Source: Paenibacillus tundrae (GTDB lineage Bacteria; Bacillota; Bacilli; Paenibacillales; Paenibacillaceae). Taken from it: a stretch of DNA of 64,000 nucleotides. Both the position numbers and the translations under genes were made by a program. The notes under the pieces were generated by a model. The model had not been told where the DNA came from, made no database searches, and was given only the letters and a program-made list of their open reading frames with translations. Location of the stretch: assembly GCF_030812775.1 (NCBI RefSeq), contig NZ_JAUSTI010000003.1:434001-498000 (forward strand), written 5' to 3'. This document shows positions 26,089-35,124 of the stretch, piece after piece; the first letter of the stretch is position 1, and each line of letters opens with the position of its first letter.

Positions 26089-27777
26089 ATGACGAAACGG
26101 GTAGTTCTGTTGGAAGATGGTACGGCAGAGATGAAGGGACTTATAGGCAGTCAAGGAGCCGGTCTTTCCGAGTTACTTCATGCTGGCTGGCCTGTTCCGG
26201 CCGGGTTTGCTGTAACAACGGAATGCTGTCGCGAGTTCAGTACCCGTCTTGGACATTGTTCTACGGATGCAGCTCAGGAGGTGGAAAGTGCGATCCATCA
26301 TTTGGAACAGCGCACGGGTAAGCTCTTCGGTGATGCCAAGACACCGCTTCTACTTTCCGTTAAGCCGAGTGAAGTTCGTACTACTACGAATGAACAGGAG
26401 TTGTTCCTGTATATTGGCCTTAATGATGTGACGGTGGAAGGGTTCGCTGAGCAATTGGGAGATCGCTACTATGCACTTCATTGTTATCGAAACTTACTTC
26501 AGAGCTATGGTTACTTGGTACATGGAATTCCATATGAATTATTTGGTGAAATCGCAGATGAGCCTGAAATTCAGGATGAAATTGTATTAGAACGAATCAT
26601 CACCGAGCACAAAATAATAATTGAAATTCATGGTAGGACACCATTTCCTCAAGAGGTGAAGGCTCAACTCTACCAAGCACTGGGAGCATTCTCCAATTTG
26701 CACTGTAGTCCAGTTCTAGTGCAGGTAATGATGAATGGGGAATATGGTGATTTTATAAGTTCAGAAGCAGCATGCAAGACGGCTGTTGATATGGTGAGTA
26801 AAGGCTTGATTACACAAGAAGAAGCCCTATTGCGAATAGAGCCATCTCAAGTGACGGAATTAATCGGATTCATAGGACAGACCTCACAGCAATCAGTAGC
26901 AGTACAACAGTTGCTTGAATGGGCTGATGAGGTAAGGTCTGTACTGGTGCTTGCCAATGTAAACCATCCAAGAGATAGTGTCCTCGCTCGAGCGTTAGGA
27001 GCAGAAGGGATAGGGCAATGTCAGATCGAGACAATGCTGTTATCACCATCTCGAATACCTTTTGTCCAGAAGATGATCGCAGCTGACAACGAATACGAGC
27101 GTAGACGTGGGGTAGAACGTTTACTTCCGATGCTGCAAGCGGACTTTGAACAATTTTTCGAAGTGATGGATGGTTATCCGGTAACGATTAGTCTGCTCGA
27201 CTCGGCATGGGATGAACGATTGCTTGATGTTGAAGCTGATCTGCTCGATATGCAGATTGAAGCGATTTTTCGCGCTGCCTTAAAAGGCATTCGTCAGGGA
27301 CTGTGGGTACGACCCGAAATTTTGATTCCACCTGTAAGCGATTCCAGTGAATTGCAACGATTGAGGGAGCTGGTGGATCATATAGCTGACCAGATTTTGG
27401 GCGAGGAAAAAAGGCATTGTCTATATAAAGTAGGCGCAACTATAGAAATCTCTAGAGCGGGCACAATCGCAACTCAAATGGCTCGCATTGCTGACTTTTT
27501 CTCATTCAGAGCGTTGGATGTTCAAGAAAATAAAAATCTTGTGGAAATGAGCGTTGTACAGGGTAAAGCCCGTAAACCGTATCTCAGGTCAGGAGTCTGT
27601 GGAGAACAAGCTGCGAATGCAGCTACGATTGCTTACTGCCATCGCATAGGATTAGATTATGTGAGCTGTCCCCCAGAGCAGGTTCCGTTTGCACGAATTG
27701 TGGCTGCGCAAGCGGCGATTAGAGAGCAGAAGCAGGGCAAGACCGTACAGAATCATGACATCTCAACGACAGCGTAA
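26089..27777 (+). CDS. Degenerate pyruvate phosphate dikinase-like protein
   Basis: 562 residues against about 875 for PPDK. The N-terminus (KGLIGSQGAGLSELLHAGWPVPAGFAVTTE) follows the PPDK ATP-grasp start, but the ATP-binding Lys is Gln. LLSVKPS replaces the LVSVRSG Arg. DMVSKGLITQEEALLRIEPSQ is the linker that normally precedes the phosphohistidine domain, which is missing; the chain passes to the PEP domain (ALGAEGIGQCQIETM, IPFVQKMI, MDGYPVTISLLD). There the usual RTEHM and TIRLLD Arg residues are lost and the TNDL site reads RALDV. Cys504 in SGVCGE is kept. Probably inactive as a dikinase. ATG 26089 has GGGAGAG five bases upstream; the frame is open further back to 25915. Confidence 0.72.
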   Translation: MTKRVVLLEDGTAEMKGLIGSQGAGLSELLHAGWPVPAGFAVTTECCREFSTRLGHCSTDAAQEVESAIHHLEQRTGKLFGDAKTPLLLSVKPSEVRTTTNEQELFLYIGLNDVTVEGFAEQLGDRYYALHCYRNLLQSYGYLVHGIPYELFGEIADEPEIQDEIVLERIITEHKIIIEIHGRTPFPQEVKAQLYQALGAFSNLHCSPVLVQVMMNGEYGDFISSEAACKTAVDMVSKGLITQEEALLRIEPSQVTELIGFIGQTSQQSVAVQQLLEWADEVRSVLVLANVNHPRDSVLARALGAEGIGQCQIETMLLSPSRIPFVQKMIAADNEYERRRGVERLLPMLQADFEQFFEVMDGYPVTISLLDSAWDERLLDVEADLLDMQIEAIFRAALKGIRQGLWVRPEILIPPVSDSSELQRLRELVDHIADQILGEEKRHCLYKVGATIEISRAGTIATQMARIADFFSFRALDVQENKNLVEMSVVQGKARKPYLRSGVCGEQAANAATIAYCHRIGLDYVSCPPEQVPFARIVAAQAAIREQKQGKTVQNHDISTTA

Positions 27778-27798
27778 ATATCCATATATGAACGATTG

Positions 27799-27854
27799 AG
27801 AGGTATGCGTAACACTACATGATATAATGTGGCTGTTCGCATATCTCTTTTTTC
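27799..27854 (+). terminator. Terminator of the PPDK-like gene
   Basis: AGAGGTATGCG (27799-27809) pairs with CGCATATCTCT (27838-27848) apart from one mismatch. An inner CTACAT/ATGTGG stem and six T follow. Confidence 0.78.
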
Positions 27855-27907
27855 GCAGAATGAAATAGCTGTACTCGTAATTCATACATAAGAGGGGAGA
27901 CAGTAAC

Positions 27908-28474
27908 ATGACCACTCCAAACATACGAAACGTTCCAACACAAGCGGTGTTTATAGACCGTGATGGCACAATTGGAGGTTCAGACAAGATCGAATATCCT
28001 GGCGAGATGCAATTGTTTGATGGTGTGGCAGAATCGATCAGCACACTATCACAGCATGGATTCAAATTATTTGGCTTTACGAACCAGCCTGGTATAACAG
28101 CAGGACATTCCACAGTCGAAGCTTTTCAACAAGAGATGCAGCACTTCGGGATCGAGCATACGTATGTGTGTCCTCATCCTGCCCAAGCACAGTGTAAATG
28201 TCGTAAACCGAGACCTGATATGTTGATTCAGGCAGCAGAGGATCATCAACTGAAGCTCGAACAGTGTATTGTCATTGGCGACCGTTGGTCAGACATGGTT
28301 GCAGCACGTGCTGCAGGGTGTCTATGCATACTCGTTATGACGGGTGCAGGTATGCGTGCTTTGGAGGAAGATCGGTTTCGATGGGATACCATGGAAGCGG
28401 ACTATATTGCTACTGATTTTAACGATGCGGTGAATTGGATTGTGCAGAGAAGGGTTCAACCTATTCAAGAATAA
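27908..28474 (+). CDS. HAD-IIIA phosphatase (GmhB/HisB-N-like)
   Basis: 188 residues. FIDRDGTI holds the nucleophile Asp and acid Asp; TNQPGI is motif II. CPHPAQAQCKCRKP is the zinc-binding loop of heptose/histidinol-type HAD phosphatases (Cys, His, Cys, Cys), and KPRPDML with VIGDRWSDMVAA supplies motifs III and IV. It dephosphorylates a sugar phosphate or similar small molecule; the exact substrate is not deducible. GGGGAGACAGTAAC precedes the ATG. Confidence 0.82.
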   Translation: MTTPNIRNVPTQAVFIDRDGTIGGSDKIEYPGEMQLFDGVAESISTLSQHGFKLFGFTNQPGITAGHSTVEAFQQEMQHFGIEHTYVCPHPAQAQCKCRKPRPDMLIQAAEDHQLKLEQCIVIGDRWSDMVAARAAGCLCILVMTGAGMRALEEDRFRWDTMEADYIATDFNDAVNWIVQRRVQPIQE

Positions 28475-28489
28475 TTAACGAAATAGAGG

Positions 28490-28519
28490 AACTACTGCTC
28501 GCGTTCGAGTCGTAGTTTT
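28490..28519 (+). terminator. Terminator of the HAD gene
   Basis: AACTAC (28490-28495) pairs with GTAGTT (28512-28517), CTCG/CGAG pairs inside, then TTTTG-like tail. Confidence 0.7.
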
Positions 28520-28656
28520 GCATTCTTTGGCATGGGACAACCTTATCAGCAGTTTTGCGCCCGAACCTCCATGGAATACATATCGCAAAACTGTTATACT
28601 GAAATATGCGTTTTGTAAACAGAACGTAAAATTTCGGATAAGGGTTGAAAACGACC

Positions 28657-30594
28657 ATGTATAATTCTAAATACGAACGGATATCATCACGAACATTATT
28701 TGTCGTGTTATTTATCCTCTTGCTGCTAAAGCTCACGCTTTTGCGGTATTTCTTTTTCGAAGGCCTCTCTGGCATTGGTTTTCTCACAGATACGCTAGGT
28801 GCTCTAACGGTGGTCTGTGTGCTTGATTTAATTGTACCTAAGAGCTGGAAACGCATCGTGTACGGGGGCTTTAACCTGATTTTCTCGCTCGTGCTGTTTG
28901 CGGCAACGTTATATAACGTGCATTTTAGCTCAGTACCCACGTATACAGCACTAAGTGAATTAGGTCAGGTAGCTCAAGTACGAGGCAGTATCGGACCTCT
29001 CATTCGACCTGTACATTTTATGTTTTTTGTGGATATCGTGCTTGCACTGCCACTTTGGTTTATCCTACGTTCCAGACGTACTTCCCGTAGTCAAGGAAGT
29101 TATAGTAACAGTGGACTGAGCTTTGGAAAAAGCCGTAGAAGATATTGGGGTAAGGTCGGAGTCGTACTTACTGCTGCATTTAGCATCGTTCTGTCAGGTA
29201 ACTTTATTGTCAAAGGTGAAACGATTGATAATGAGCTGGTTCGAGCAGAGAATCTTGGTTTTCTTAACTATCAGGTGTCCTCAGCCATTTTGACAAGTAA
29301 AGAAAACGAAGCCATCGCTAATGGCAACATTAATGAGACCATTGCGAAGATCAATCAGTTAGTGAGTCAATATCCATATCTAGATAAAACAAGTCAGGGC
29401 TCTCCAGTTAAAGCGAAGTATTTTGGTGAAGCCAAAGGCAGTAATCTGATTGTGTTACAACTAGAATCTTTTCAGAATTTTCCGATTCACGCTTCGCTGG
29501 GTGGTCAGGTGTTAACACCCGTGTTGAACGAATTAGCGAGTGAAAGCTATTATTTCCCTCATTTCTTCCAACAAATTGGTCAAGGTAATACATCGGATGC
29601 TGAATTTATGTCGAACACATCGATCTATCCTACAGGCGTAGTTCCAATGTCTGCCGGATATAGTGACCGCGATTTACCTAGTTTACCGAAACTGCTTCGC
29701 GAGCGTGGATATCAGTCAGAGACGTTTCATGGCAATGATGTGACGTTCTGGAATCGGAACAAGATGTACCCTGCAATTGGATTCGATCGGTATTTTGACA
29801 AACCAAGCTTCAATAATGATCGATTTAATGATTTTGGTCCATCAGACGAAGAATTGTATCGTGTCGGTGTGGAGAAAATGACTGCACATCAAGCTGCAAA
29901 CGAACCGTTCTACGCACAGTTTATTACAGCATCGAGCCACTCACCGTTTACGGTTCCTGCTGATCGGGCACGAATTACTGTCCCTGAGACAATTACGAAC
30001 ACATTGCTGCATGATTATTTGCAAGCTATCAATTATACTGATTATGCGGTTGGGCAACTGATTAATGAATTAAAGGCAATTGGACTGTGGGACAACACAA
30101 CGTTAGTCATTTACGGCGATCACTTCGGACTGCCAGCCAATGATGAAATCACGAAGCAAATTCAAGACAATCTGAATGTGCCATATGATGGGAATGTGAG
30201 TCGTTTCAATATCCCACTAATCATCCACACACCGCAGCAGTCTAAAGGGCAAGTGGTTGAACAACCTGGAGGTCAGTTGGACATCATGCCAACGGTACTG
30301 AATTTGATGGGCGTATCGTTACAAGAAGAGCAGTTTACGGCCTTTGGGCATGATCTGCTTAATATGGATCATAATGCATTTGGCATTCGCTATTATTTGC
30401 CGACTGGCTCATTTGTGAATAATGAGATCATGTTTGTTCCTGGTGCGGGTTTCGATGATGGGAAGGCCTATTCGATTAAAACGTATGAACCTGTCACTGA
30501 TCTGGAACCGTATCGTGCCGATTATGAGCATGTGCTCAGCTTAATGAAGCTGTCGGATGAATATGTGAAGCTATTGCCTAAACGGGCACCTTAA
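28657..30594 (+). CDS. LTA synthase-family glycerophosphotransferase
   Basis: 645 residues. The N-terminus has about five membrane helices (to residue 180, including VLFILLLLKLTLL). An extracellular sulfatase-like domain follows: LIVLQLESFQNF, FFQQIGQGNTSDAEFMSN with nucleophile Thr312, HGNDVTFWNRNKMY, FITASSHSPF, IYGDHFGLP with metal Asp/His. It transfers glycerol phosphate from phosphatidylglycerol to build lipoteichoic acid or a related polymer at the outer membrane face. ATG 28657 is preferred; an in-frame TTG 12 bases earlier touches the AAGGG site. Confidence 0.88.
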   Translation: MYNSKYERISSRTLFVVLFILLLLKLTLLRYFFFEGLSGIGFLTDTLGALTVVCVLDLIVPKSWKRIVYGGFNLIFSLVLFAATLYNVHFSSVPTYTALSELGQVAQVRGSIGPLIRPVHFMFFVDIVLALPLWFILRSRRTSRSQGSYSNSGLSFGKSRRRYWGKVGVVLTAAFSIVLSGNFIVKGETIDNELVRAENLGFLNYQVSSAILTSKENEAIANGNINETIAKINQLVSQYPYLDKTSQGSPVKAKYFGEAKGSNLIVLQLESFQNFPIHASLGGQVLTPVLNELASESYYFPHFFQQIGQGNTSDAEFMSNTSIYPTGVVPMSAGYSDRDLPSLPKLLRERGYQSETFHGNDVTFWNRNKMYPAIGFDRYFDKPSFNNDRFNDFGPSDEELYRVGVEKMTAHQAANEPFYAQFITASSHSPFTVPADRARITVPETITNTLLHDYLQAINYTDYAVGQLINELKAIGLWDNTTLVIYGDHFGLPANDEITKQIQDNLNVPYDGNVSRFNIPLIIHTPQQSKGQVVEQPGGQLDIMPTVLNLMGVSLQEEQFTAFGHDLLNMDHNAFGIRYYLPTGSFVNNEIMFVPGAGFDDGKAYSIKTYEPVTDLEPYRADYEHVLSLMKLSDEYVKLLPKRAP

Positions 30595-30617
30595 TACCTA
30601 GTGTTCTGTATAATTAT

Positions 30618-30653
30618 AAACGTCACCAGCATTTGAGGTTGGTGGCGTTTTTG
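30618..30653 (+). terminator. Terminator of the LTA synthase gene
   Basis: AACGTCACCA pairs with TGGTGGCGTT across a short loop, with TTTTGTTG after. Confidence 0.82.
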
Positions 30654-30798
30654 TTGTTTTCTTTCATCCGATCAAGAATGGAATTGAGTTGCGATTTTGA
30701 AACTGTAATTATTAATGTTACAATGGTAGGAGAATTAAATTAGTGATACTTGTTTTAGAACTAATTAGAGACCCATATAGACACAATGAGAGGAATGA

Positions 30799-31812
30799 AT
30801 GAATATGAAATTAAGTGTGCTTGAACATGGACATATCAACGAAGGACGTACAGTGCAGGATACGCTTCAAGAGACGCTTACGCTTGCGAAGCATGCGGAT
30901 GAACTCGGCTTTTCGCGTTTCTGGATGTCAGAACATCATGGTGGCGGTGCGCTCTCCTTTTCAAGCCCTGAAGTGATGATTGCACATGTCGCTGCTCATA
31001 CGGAGCGAATTCGTGTAGGATCAGGTGGCGTCATGCTGCCACATTATAGTGCATACAAGGTTGCAGAGAACTTCCGTTTGTTAGAGGCATTGCATCCTGG
31101 TCGTATTGATCTTGGGATCGGTAGAGCACCTGGAGGGATGCCGATTGCAAGTCGAGCTCTCAATGAGGGGAAATCCTCTAATGTGCAGTTTTTCCCGCAG
31201 CAGATCGCAGATCTGGGTGGTTACTTTCATGAGCAATTGTCAGAAGATCATCGCTTTGCCTCTCTAGTAGCTGCTCCCTCCGTGCCGACAGTGCCAGAAG
31301 TATGGCTGCTTGGTTCTAGCTCCGAAGGTGCAAGAATTGCAGCCGCGCAAGGAACGGCGTATGCGTTTGCTCAATTCTTTGGCACGCCAGGCGGGGAAGA
31401 GGCGATGAAGCATTATCGTCGACATTTCAAACCGTCAATCCTTAATGATCGACCTCATTCTATGATTGCAGTATCTGCATTCTGTGCGGACACAGAAGAG
31501 GAAGCGGCTGAGCTTGCTCGAAGTAATGAACTTTTCTTCTTACGCTTAGGCCGTGGGCTGGAACAGAGTTCATTCCCGTCATTAGAGACGGTTCATAATT
31601 ACCCTTATACAGCAATGGAAATGGAGCAGATTCGCCAGCGTCGTTCGTTCTCGATCGTAGGTACACCGGATCAGGTGAAAGAGAAAATTACAACCATGGC
31701 TGAGCGTCATGAAGCGGATGAGGTTATCATCGCTTCAGCAATTCATTCATTTGAAGCACGACTTCGCTCATTCCAATTGATTGCAGAAGCCTTCGGATTA
31801 AAGCAGGATTAA
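30799..31812 (+). CDS. LLM-class flavin-dependent monooxygenase (luciferase-like)
   Basis: 337 residues of the single-subunit bacterial luciferase-like (alkanal monooxygenase, YceB/YtmO-type) barrel. Hallmarks: KLSVLEHG at the start, FWMSEHH, HTERIRVGSGGVMLPHYSAYKVAENFRLLEALHPGRIDLGIGRAPGG, EVWLLGSSSEGARIAAAQG and FSIVGTPDQVKEKI. It uses FMNH2 and O2; the substrate is unknown. GAGAGGA lies 4-5 bases before ATG 30799; ATG 30805 is nearly as good and matches the usual MKLS start. Confidence 0.88.
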   Translation: MNMKLSVLEHGHINEGRTVQDTLQETLTLAKHADELGFSRFWMSEHHGGGALSFSSPEVMIAHVAAHTERIRVGSGGVMLPHYSAYKVAENFRLLEALHPGRIDLGIGRAPGGMPIASRALNEGKSSNVQFFPQQIADLGGYFHEQLSEDHRFASLVAAPSVPTVPEVWLLGSSSEGARIAAAQGTAYAFAQFFGTPGGEEAMKHYRRHFKPSILNDRPHSMIAVSAFCADTEEEAAELARSNELFFLRLGRGLEQSSFPSLETVHNYPYTAMEMEQIRQRRSFSIVGTPDQVKEKITTMAERHEADEVIIASAIHSFEARLRSFQLIAEAFGLKQD

Positions 31813-32014
31813 GCGAATCCATCGGGAATGTTATAGTAGTTGAGAATGTATAGTGTAAGTGCGAGTTCAAAAAGCTCGTTCCAGTATTAAGGAGATGGGA
31901 TGAGACTAGAGGATTTTGGTTGAGTTCCATCTCTTATGCTGAGATGCCATCAGGTATTCAGCGCAATCCAAATCGGACTTTGATCGTAACCTCTATAAGA
32001 GAGGAAGGATTCAC

Positions 32015-32767
32015 ATTCGTAGATGTGTTATAAGTGATATTCATGGCTGTTACGACGAATTCAATGCTCTACTTCACCAGGTGGGCTATGATTCAGTTCA
32101 GGATGAATTGATTTTACTTGGAGACTATGTGGATCGGGGACCTCAGAGCAGACAGGTCGTTGATCAGATCATGAAGCTTAAGGAACGTTATTCTATCATT
32201 GCGCTGAAGGGAAATCATGATGCGATGATGGTTAAAGCGTTGACCAATGATAACAAGGAGTTGGATAGCCATTGGATTCGCAACGGTGGGTTACAGACGC
32301 TTGCTAGTTATGTAGACTATGTCGCAACATGGGATCAGAGTGAATTGGACTGGGACGCCTATCATGAAGCCAAAGTGTGGGTGCGTAACCACTATAGCCA
32401 TCATCTTGAGTTTCTGGATCAACTTCCGTTGGTATATGAGATTCCGGGCTATGTGTTTGTACATGCAGGGATTAATCCTGACGTACCGGATTGGCGCAAA
32501 CAGCCAGAGAGTGACTTTATGTGGATTCGGGAACCTTTCTACTCCAGACCTACGGCAATTGAGGAAAAGGTGGTCTTTGGGCACACGCCTGTGAAATATC
32601 TGCACGATGAGATGGGCATTTGGTTCGCTTCAACGGGAGACAAGATTGGCATCGACGGTGGATGCGCCTATGGTGCTCAATTGAACATGCTTATGATTAG
32701 GGAAGATGGTAGCCTGCAGACGTTCTTTGTGAAAAAAGCAGCGAACGCAGAGGACGTGGAACTTTAA
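32015..32767 (+). CDS. Metallophosphatase (PrpE/Ap4A-hydrolase-like) with an apparent ATT start
   Basis: 250 residues if begun at ATT 32015. The metal sites are complete only with this N-terminus: SDIHGCY (Asp8, His10), GDYVDRG (Asp37, Asp40), GNHD, FVHAG and VFGHTPV. It resembles symmetrical diadenosine tetraphosphatases and Ser/Thr phosphatases of the PPP family. There is no ATG, GTG or TTG between the upstream in-frame stop (31940) and the DxH motif; the first such codon (GTG 32081) would delete DIHG. AGGAAGG lies 6 bases before ATT 32015. Confidence 0.8.
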   Translation: MRRCVISDIHGCYDEFNALLHQVGYDSVQDELILLGDYVDRGPQSRQVVDQIMKLKERYSIIALKGNHDAMMVKALTNDNKELDSHWIRNGGLQTLASYVDYVATWDQSELDWDAYHEAKVWVRNHYSHHLEFLDQLPLVYEIPGYVFVHAGINPDVPDWRKQPESDFMWIREPFYSRPTAIEEKVVFGHTPVKYLHDEMGIWFASTGDKIGIDGGCAYGAQLNMLMIREDGSLQTFFVKKAANAEDVEL

Positions 32768-32854
32768 CGTGTGAGCATTGCTTATCTAGGTTCCATATGC
32801 TAATTTATAAGTTTATGTCATGTCATTATACATACGATAACAAAGCTGAGGGGA

Positions 32855-33190
32855 ATGAAATACATTTTGGCTATTTATAATCTGGATCAACTGCAGCATC
32901 ATATTTTACTCTGTAACGGTGGTACCTGTATGCGTAACGAGGGGGAGGAAGTTACCCAGGCTGTGCGGGATGAGATCAAGAACCAAGGGGCGAGTGAATT
33001 TATTCATACGACACGGACACGTTGCAATGGGCGCTGTGATGATGCATGTGTGACGATTGTGTACCCACAAGGGGATTGGTATGGCAAAATGACACCGGAT
33101 TCAGGTAGAGCTCTCGTTCAGGCTCTGTGTGAGGGTGAGCGTTTGGAGAGCCATCTCATCGCTAATGTTGCGACAACAACAGCAAAATAA
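32855..33190 (+). CDS. Thioredoxin-like 2Fe-2S ferredoxin domain protein
   Basis: 111 residues. LCNGGTCMR and RTRCNGRCDDACVTIVYPQG supply the cysteines of the thioredoxin-fold 2Fe-2S family (as in NuoE-like and Clostridium/Azotobacter FeFd). The end, YGKMTPDSGRALVQALCEG, is typical. It probably shuttles electrons in the cytosol. The start is doubtful: ATG 32855 is only one base from GAGGGG, while TTG 32867 is 13 bases away and gives the more usual short N-terminus. Confidence 0.82.
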   Translation: MKYILAIYNLDQLQHHILLCNGGTCMRNEGEEVTQAVRDEIKNQGASEFIHTTRTRCNGRCDDACVTIVYPQGDWYGKMTPDSGRALVQALCEGERLESHLIANVATTTAK

Positions 33191-33264
33191 GGCCAATGGT
33201 CTATAACATTAGTGCTAGAAAGATTGTCTTGAGAATCATTTGCAATGAATTCGCTGTAAGGGGA

Positions 33265-33293
33265 TTGGAATTAAGCCCTTTTAACGCTATAAT
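33265..33293 (+). promoter_or_regulatory. Sigma-A promoter of ppaC
   Basis: -35 TTGGAA (33265-33270), 17-bp spacer, -10 TATAAT (33288-33293), about 67 bp before the start codon. Confidence 0.7.
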
Positions 33294-33359
33294 CAGTAAG
33301 GGTATGAATTATAAACGACAATTATTATTCTAAATCAGAATTGACGGAGGGCTATCAAT

Positions 33360-34292
33360 ATGGAAAAAGCGTTAATCTTCGGACACAAAAATCCTGACAC
33401 GGATACGATCTGTTCAGCAATTGCTTATGCGGATCTCAAAGCAAAATTAGGTCATGAGGTTGAAGCGGTTCGTCTTGGAGACGTAAATGGTGAAACTCAG
33501 TTTGCACTGGATCATTTCAAGGTGGAAGCACCACGTTTGATCAAAACTGCAGCAAATGAAGTAAACAAAGTCATTCTGGTTGACCACAACGAGCGTCAGC
33601 AAAGTGTTAGTGATATCGAAGAAGTAACAGTGGTAGAAGTTATTGACCATCACCGTATTGCGAATTTTGAGACAAGCCAGCCACTGTATTTCCGCGCAGA
33701 GCCTGTGGGCTGTACTGCAACGATTTTAAATAAAATGTACAAAGAGAACGGTGTAGAGATCAGCGCGCCAATTGCTGGACTTATGCTGTCTGCTATTATC
33801 TCTGACTCCCTGTTGTTCAAATCGCCAACTTGCACAGAACAAGATGTTGCGGCTGCACGTGAACTGGCTGCTATTGCTGGTGTAGATGCAGACAGCTACG
33901 GATTGGACATGCTCAAAGCAGGTGCTGATCTGAGTCAAAAAACGATTGCTGAATTGATTTCTTTGGATGCCAAAGAATTCGTAATGGGTCAAGCAAAAGT
34001 TGAAATTGCACAAGTCAACGCTGTTGACGTTAACGATGTACTTGTGAAAAAAGCTGAATTGCAAGCTGCAATTGAAGCAATCATCTCCAGTAAAGGTCTT
34101 GACCTCTTCGTATTTGTTGTAACTGATATCCTCAACAACGATTCTGTTGCTCTTGCATACGGCGCTTCCACGAATGCAGTGGAAAAAGCGTACAATGTAT
34201 CGCTGGCTGATAGCCAGGCTCTTCTGAAGGGCGTAGTATCTCGTAAATCACAGATTGTTCCGGTTCTGACAGAAGCATTCAACAGTCTGTAA
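33360..34292 (+). CDS. ppaC: Manganese-dependent inorganic pyrophosphatase (family II)
   Basis: 310 residues. The DHH-family metal motifs are GHKNPDTD (His9, Asp13, Asp15), VDHNE, VIDHHR and [12 protein letters not shown]. The C-terminal DHHA2 domain ends with the pyrophosphate-binding SRKSQIVP (SRKKQ in many homologues). It splits pyrophosphate to drive biosynthesis in the cytosol. GGAGGG precedes the ATG by 8 bases. It has its own promoter and a strong terminator, so it is a single-gene unit. Confidence 0.95.
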   Translation: MEKALIFGHKNPDTDTICSAIAYADLKAKLGHEVEAVRLGDVNGETQFALDHFKVEAPRLIKTAANEVNKVILVDHNERQQSVSDIEEVTVVEVIDHHRIANFETSQPLYFRAEPVGCTATILNKMYKENGVEISAPIAGLMLSAIISDSLLFKSPTCTEQDVAAARELAAIAGVDADSYGLDMLKAGADLSQKTIAELISLDAKEFVMGQAKVEIAQVNAVDVNDVLVKKAELQAAIEAIISSKGLDLFVFVVTDILNNDSVALAYGASTNAVEKAYNVSLADSQALLKGVVSRKSQIVPVLTEAFNSL

Positions 34293-34336
34293 TAACCGTC
34301 TGATGTTTGGCACATGAGTATCACGTACATCAATCA

Positions 34337-34374
34337 AGCCTGTTCTGATCTGTCATAGGTCAGAACAGGCTTTT
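34337..34374 (+). terminator. Terminator of ppaC
   Basis: AGCCTGTTCTGA pairs with TCAGAACAGGCT around a short loop, followed by TTT. Confidence 0.9.
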
Positions 34375-34380
34375 AGAGGT

Positions 34381-34586
34381 TGTTCAAAAAGTCCGCTTTT
34401 TATTACGAAGGATGCCCTGAGGCATTTCAGCGTCGAATATGGGATTCAGCCGAAATAAGTAGATGCTTACGAAGGTAGTTTCCTTCGGAAACAATGTAGT
34501 TGCTCACGTAGGTTTAACTACGCTCCGCTACTCCCTTTCTATCTTCACCCCATCTTCTCGGTACTGAAAACCGCACTTTTTGAACA
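34381..34586. repeat. MITE-like intergenic element with terminal inverted repeats
   Basis: Left end TGTTCAAAAAGTCCGC (34381-34396) and right end CCGCACTTTTTGAACA (34571-34586) share a 12-bp perfect terminal inverted repeat. The 206-bp interior has stem-loops such as GAAGG...CCTTC (34472-34487) and GTAGTT...AACTAC, and no gene. It lies between the ppaC terminator and the ribosome site of the next gene. I recall similar sequences as multicopy intergenic elements in Paenibacillus, which needs a search to confirm. Confidence 0.65.
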
Positions 34587-34616
34587 CGAACTTTTATGAT
34601 AAAGGAGGCAGTTCGT

Positions 34617-35108
34617 TTGATTAAAAATGAAAAGATCAAAGCATCGGAAGTTCATGTAACCGGGATAAACGGTGAGGATCTCGGAATCATGTCCACACGT
34701 GAGGCACTTGCCTTAGCGAAGCAATACAAATTAGATCTGGTCTGTACTTCTCTCATGACCAGTCCACCACCCTGCAAACTGATTGGGGCTGGTGCAGCCA
34801 AGGCAGAGGCGCAACAGGATAAGAAGAAATCAGGTAAATCACCGGATAAACGAAAGGTGAAGGAGATCCGCCTAACATTGCAAATGGAAGACCATGACCG
34901 TGATACAAAACAAGCACAAGCAGAGCGTATCCTGAAAAAAGGAGATTCCGTGAAGCTGGTCATTCAGGTTCACGGAAGTAAAGAAGGCACAGCCGGTAAA
35001 GAGTGGGCAGAGCAGCTATGCCAAGCTTTGATTGAATTCGGCACCAAAACGACGGGGGTACAAGTGAGCGGTAAACAAGTTGTTGTTCAGTTGGATCCAA
35101 AGGTGTAA
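34617..35108 (+). CDS. IF-3-like protein (stand-alone paralogue of infC)
   Basis: 163 residues. The N-terminal half keeps the IF-3 pattern (IKNEKIKASEVHVTGINGEDLGIMSTREALALAKQYKLDLVCTS), and the C-terminal half keeps KVKEIRLTLQMEDHDRDTKQAQAERILKKGDSVKLVIQVHG. The linker is changed: the conserved PPVCRIMDYGKY-type stretch reads PPPCKLIGAGAAKAEAQQDKKKSGK. TTG 34617 follows AAAGGAGG by 8 bases. True infC is followed by rpmI-rplT, but here the next gene is a convergent transglutaminase. It is probably a second, specialised initiation-factor-like protein. Confidence 0.8.
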   Translation: MIKNEKIKASEVHVTGINGEDLGIMSTREALALAKQYKLDLVCTSLMTSPPPCKLIGAGAAKAEAQQDKKKSGKSPDKRKVKEIRLTLQMEDHDRDTKQAQAERILKKGDSVKLVIQVHGSKEGTAGKEWAEQLCQALIEFGTKTTGVQVSGKQVVVQLDPKV

Positions 35109-35124
35109 CCCTTCACGTGAAGCA

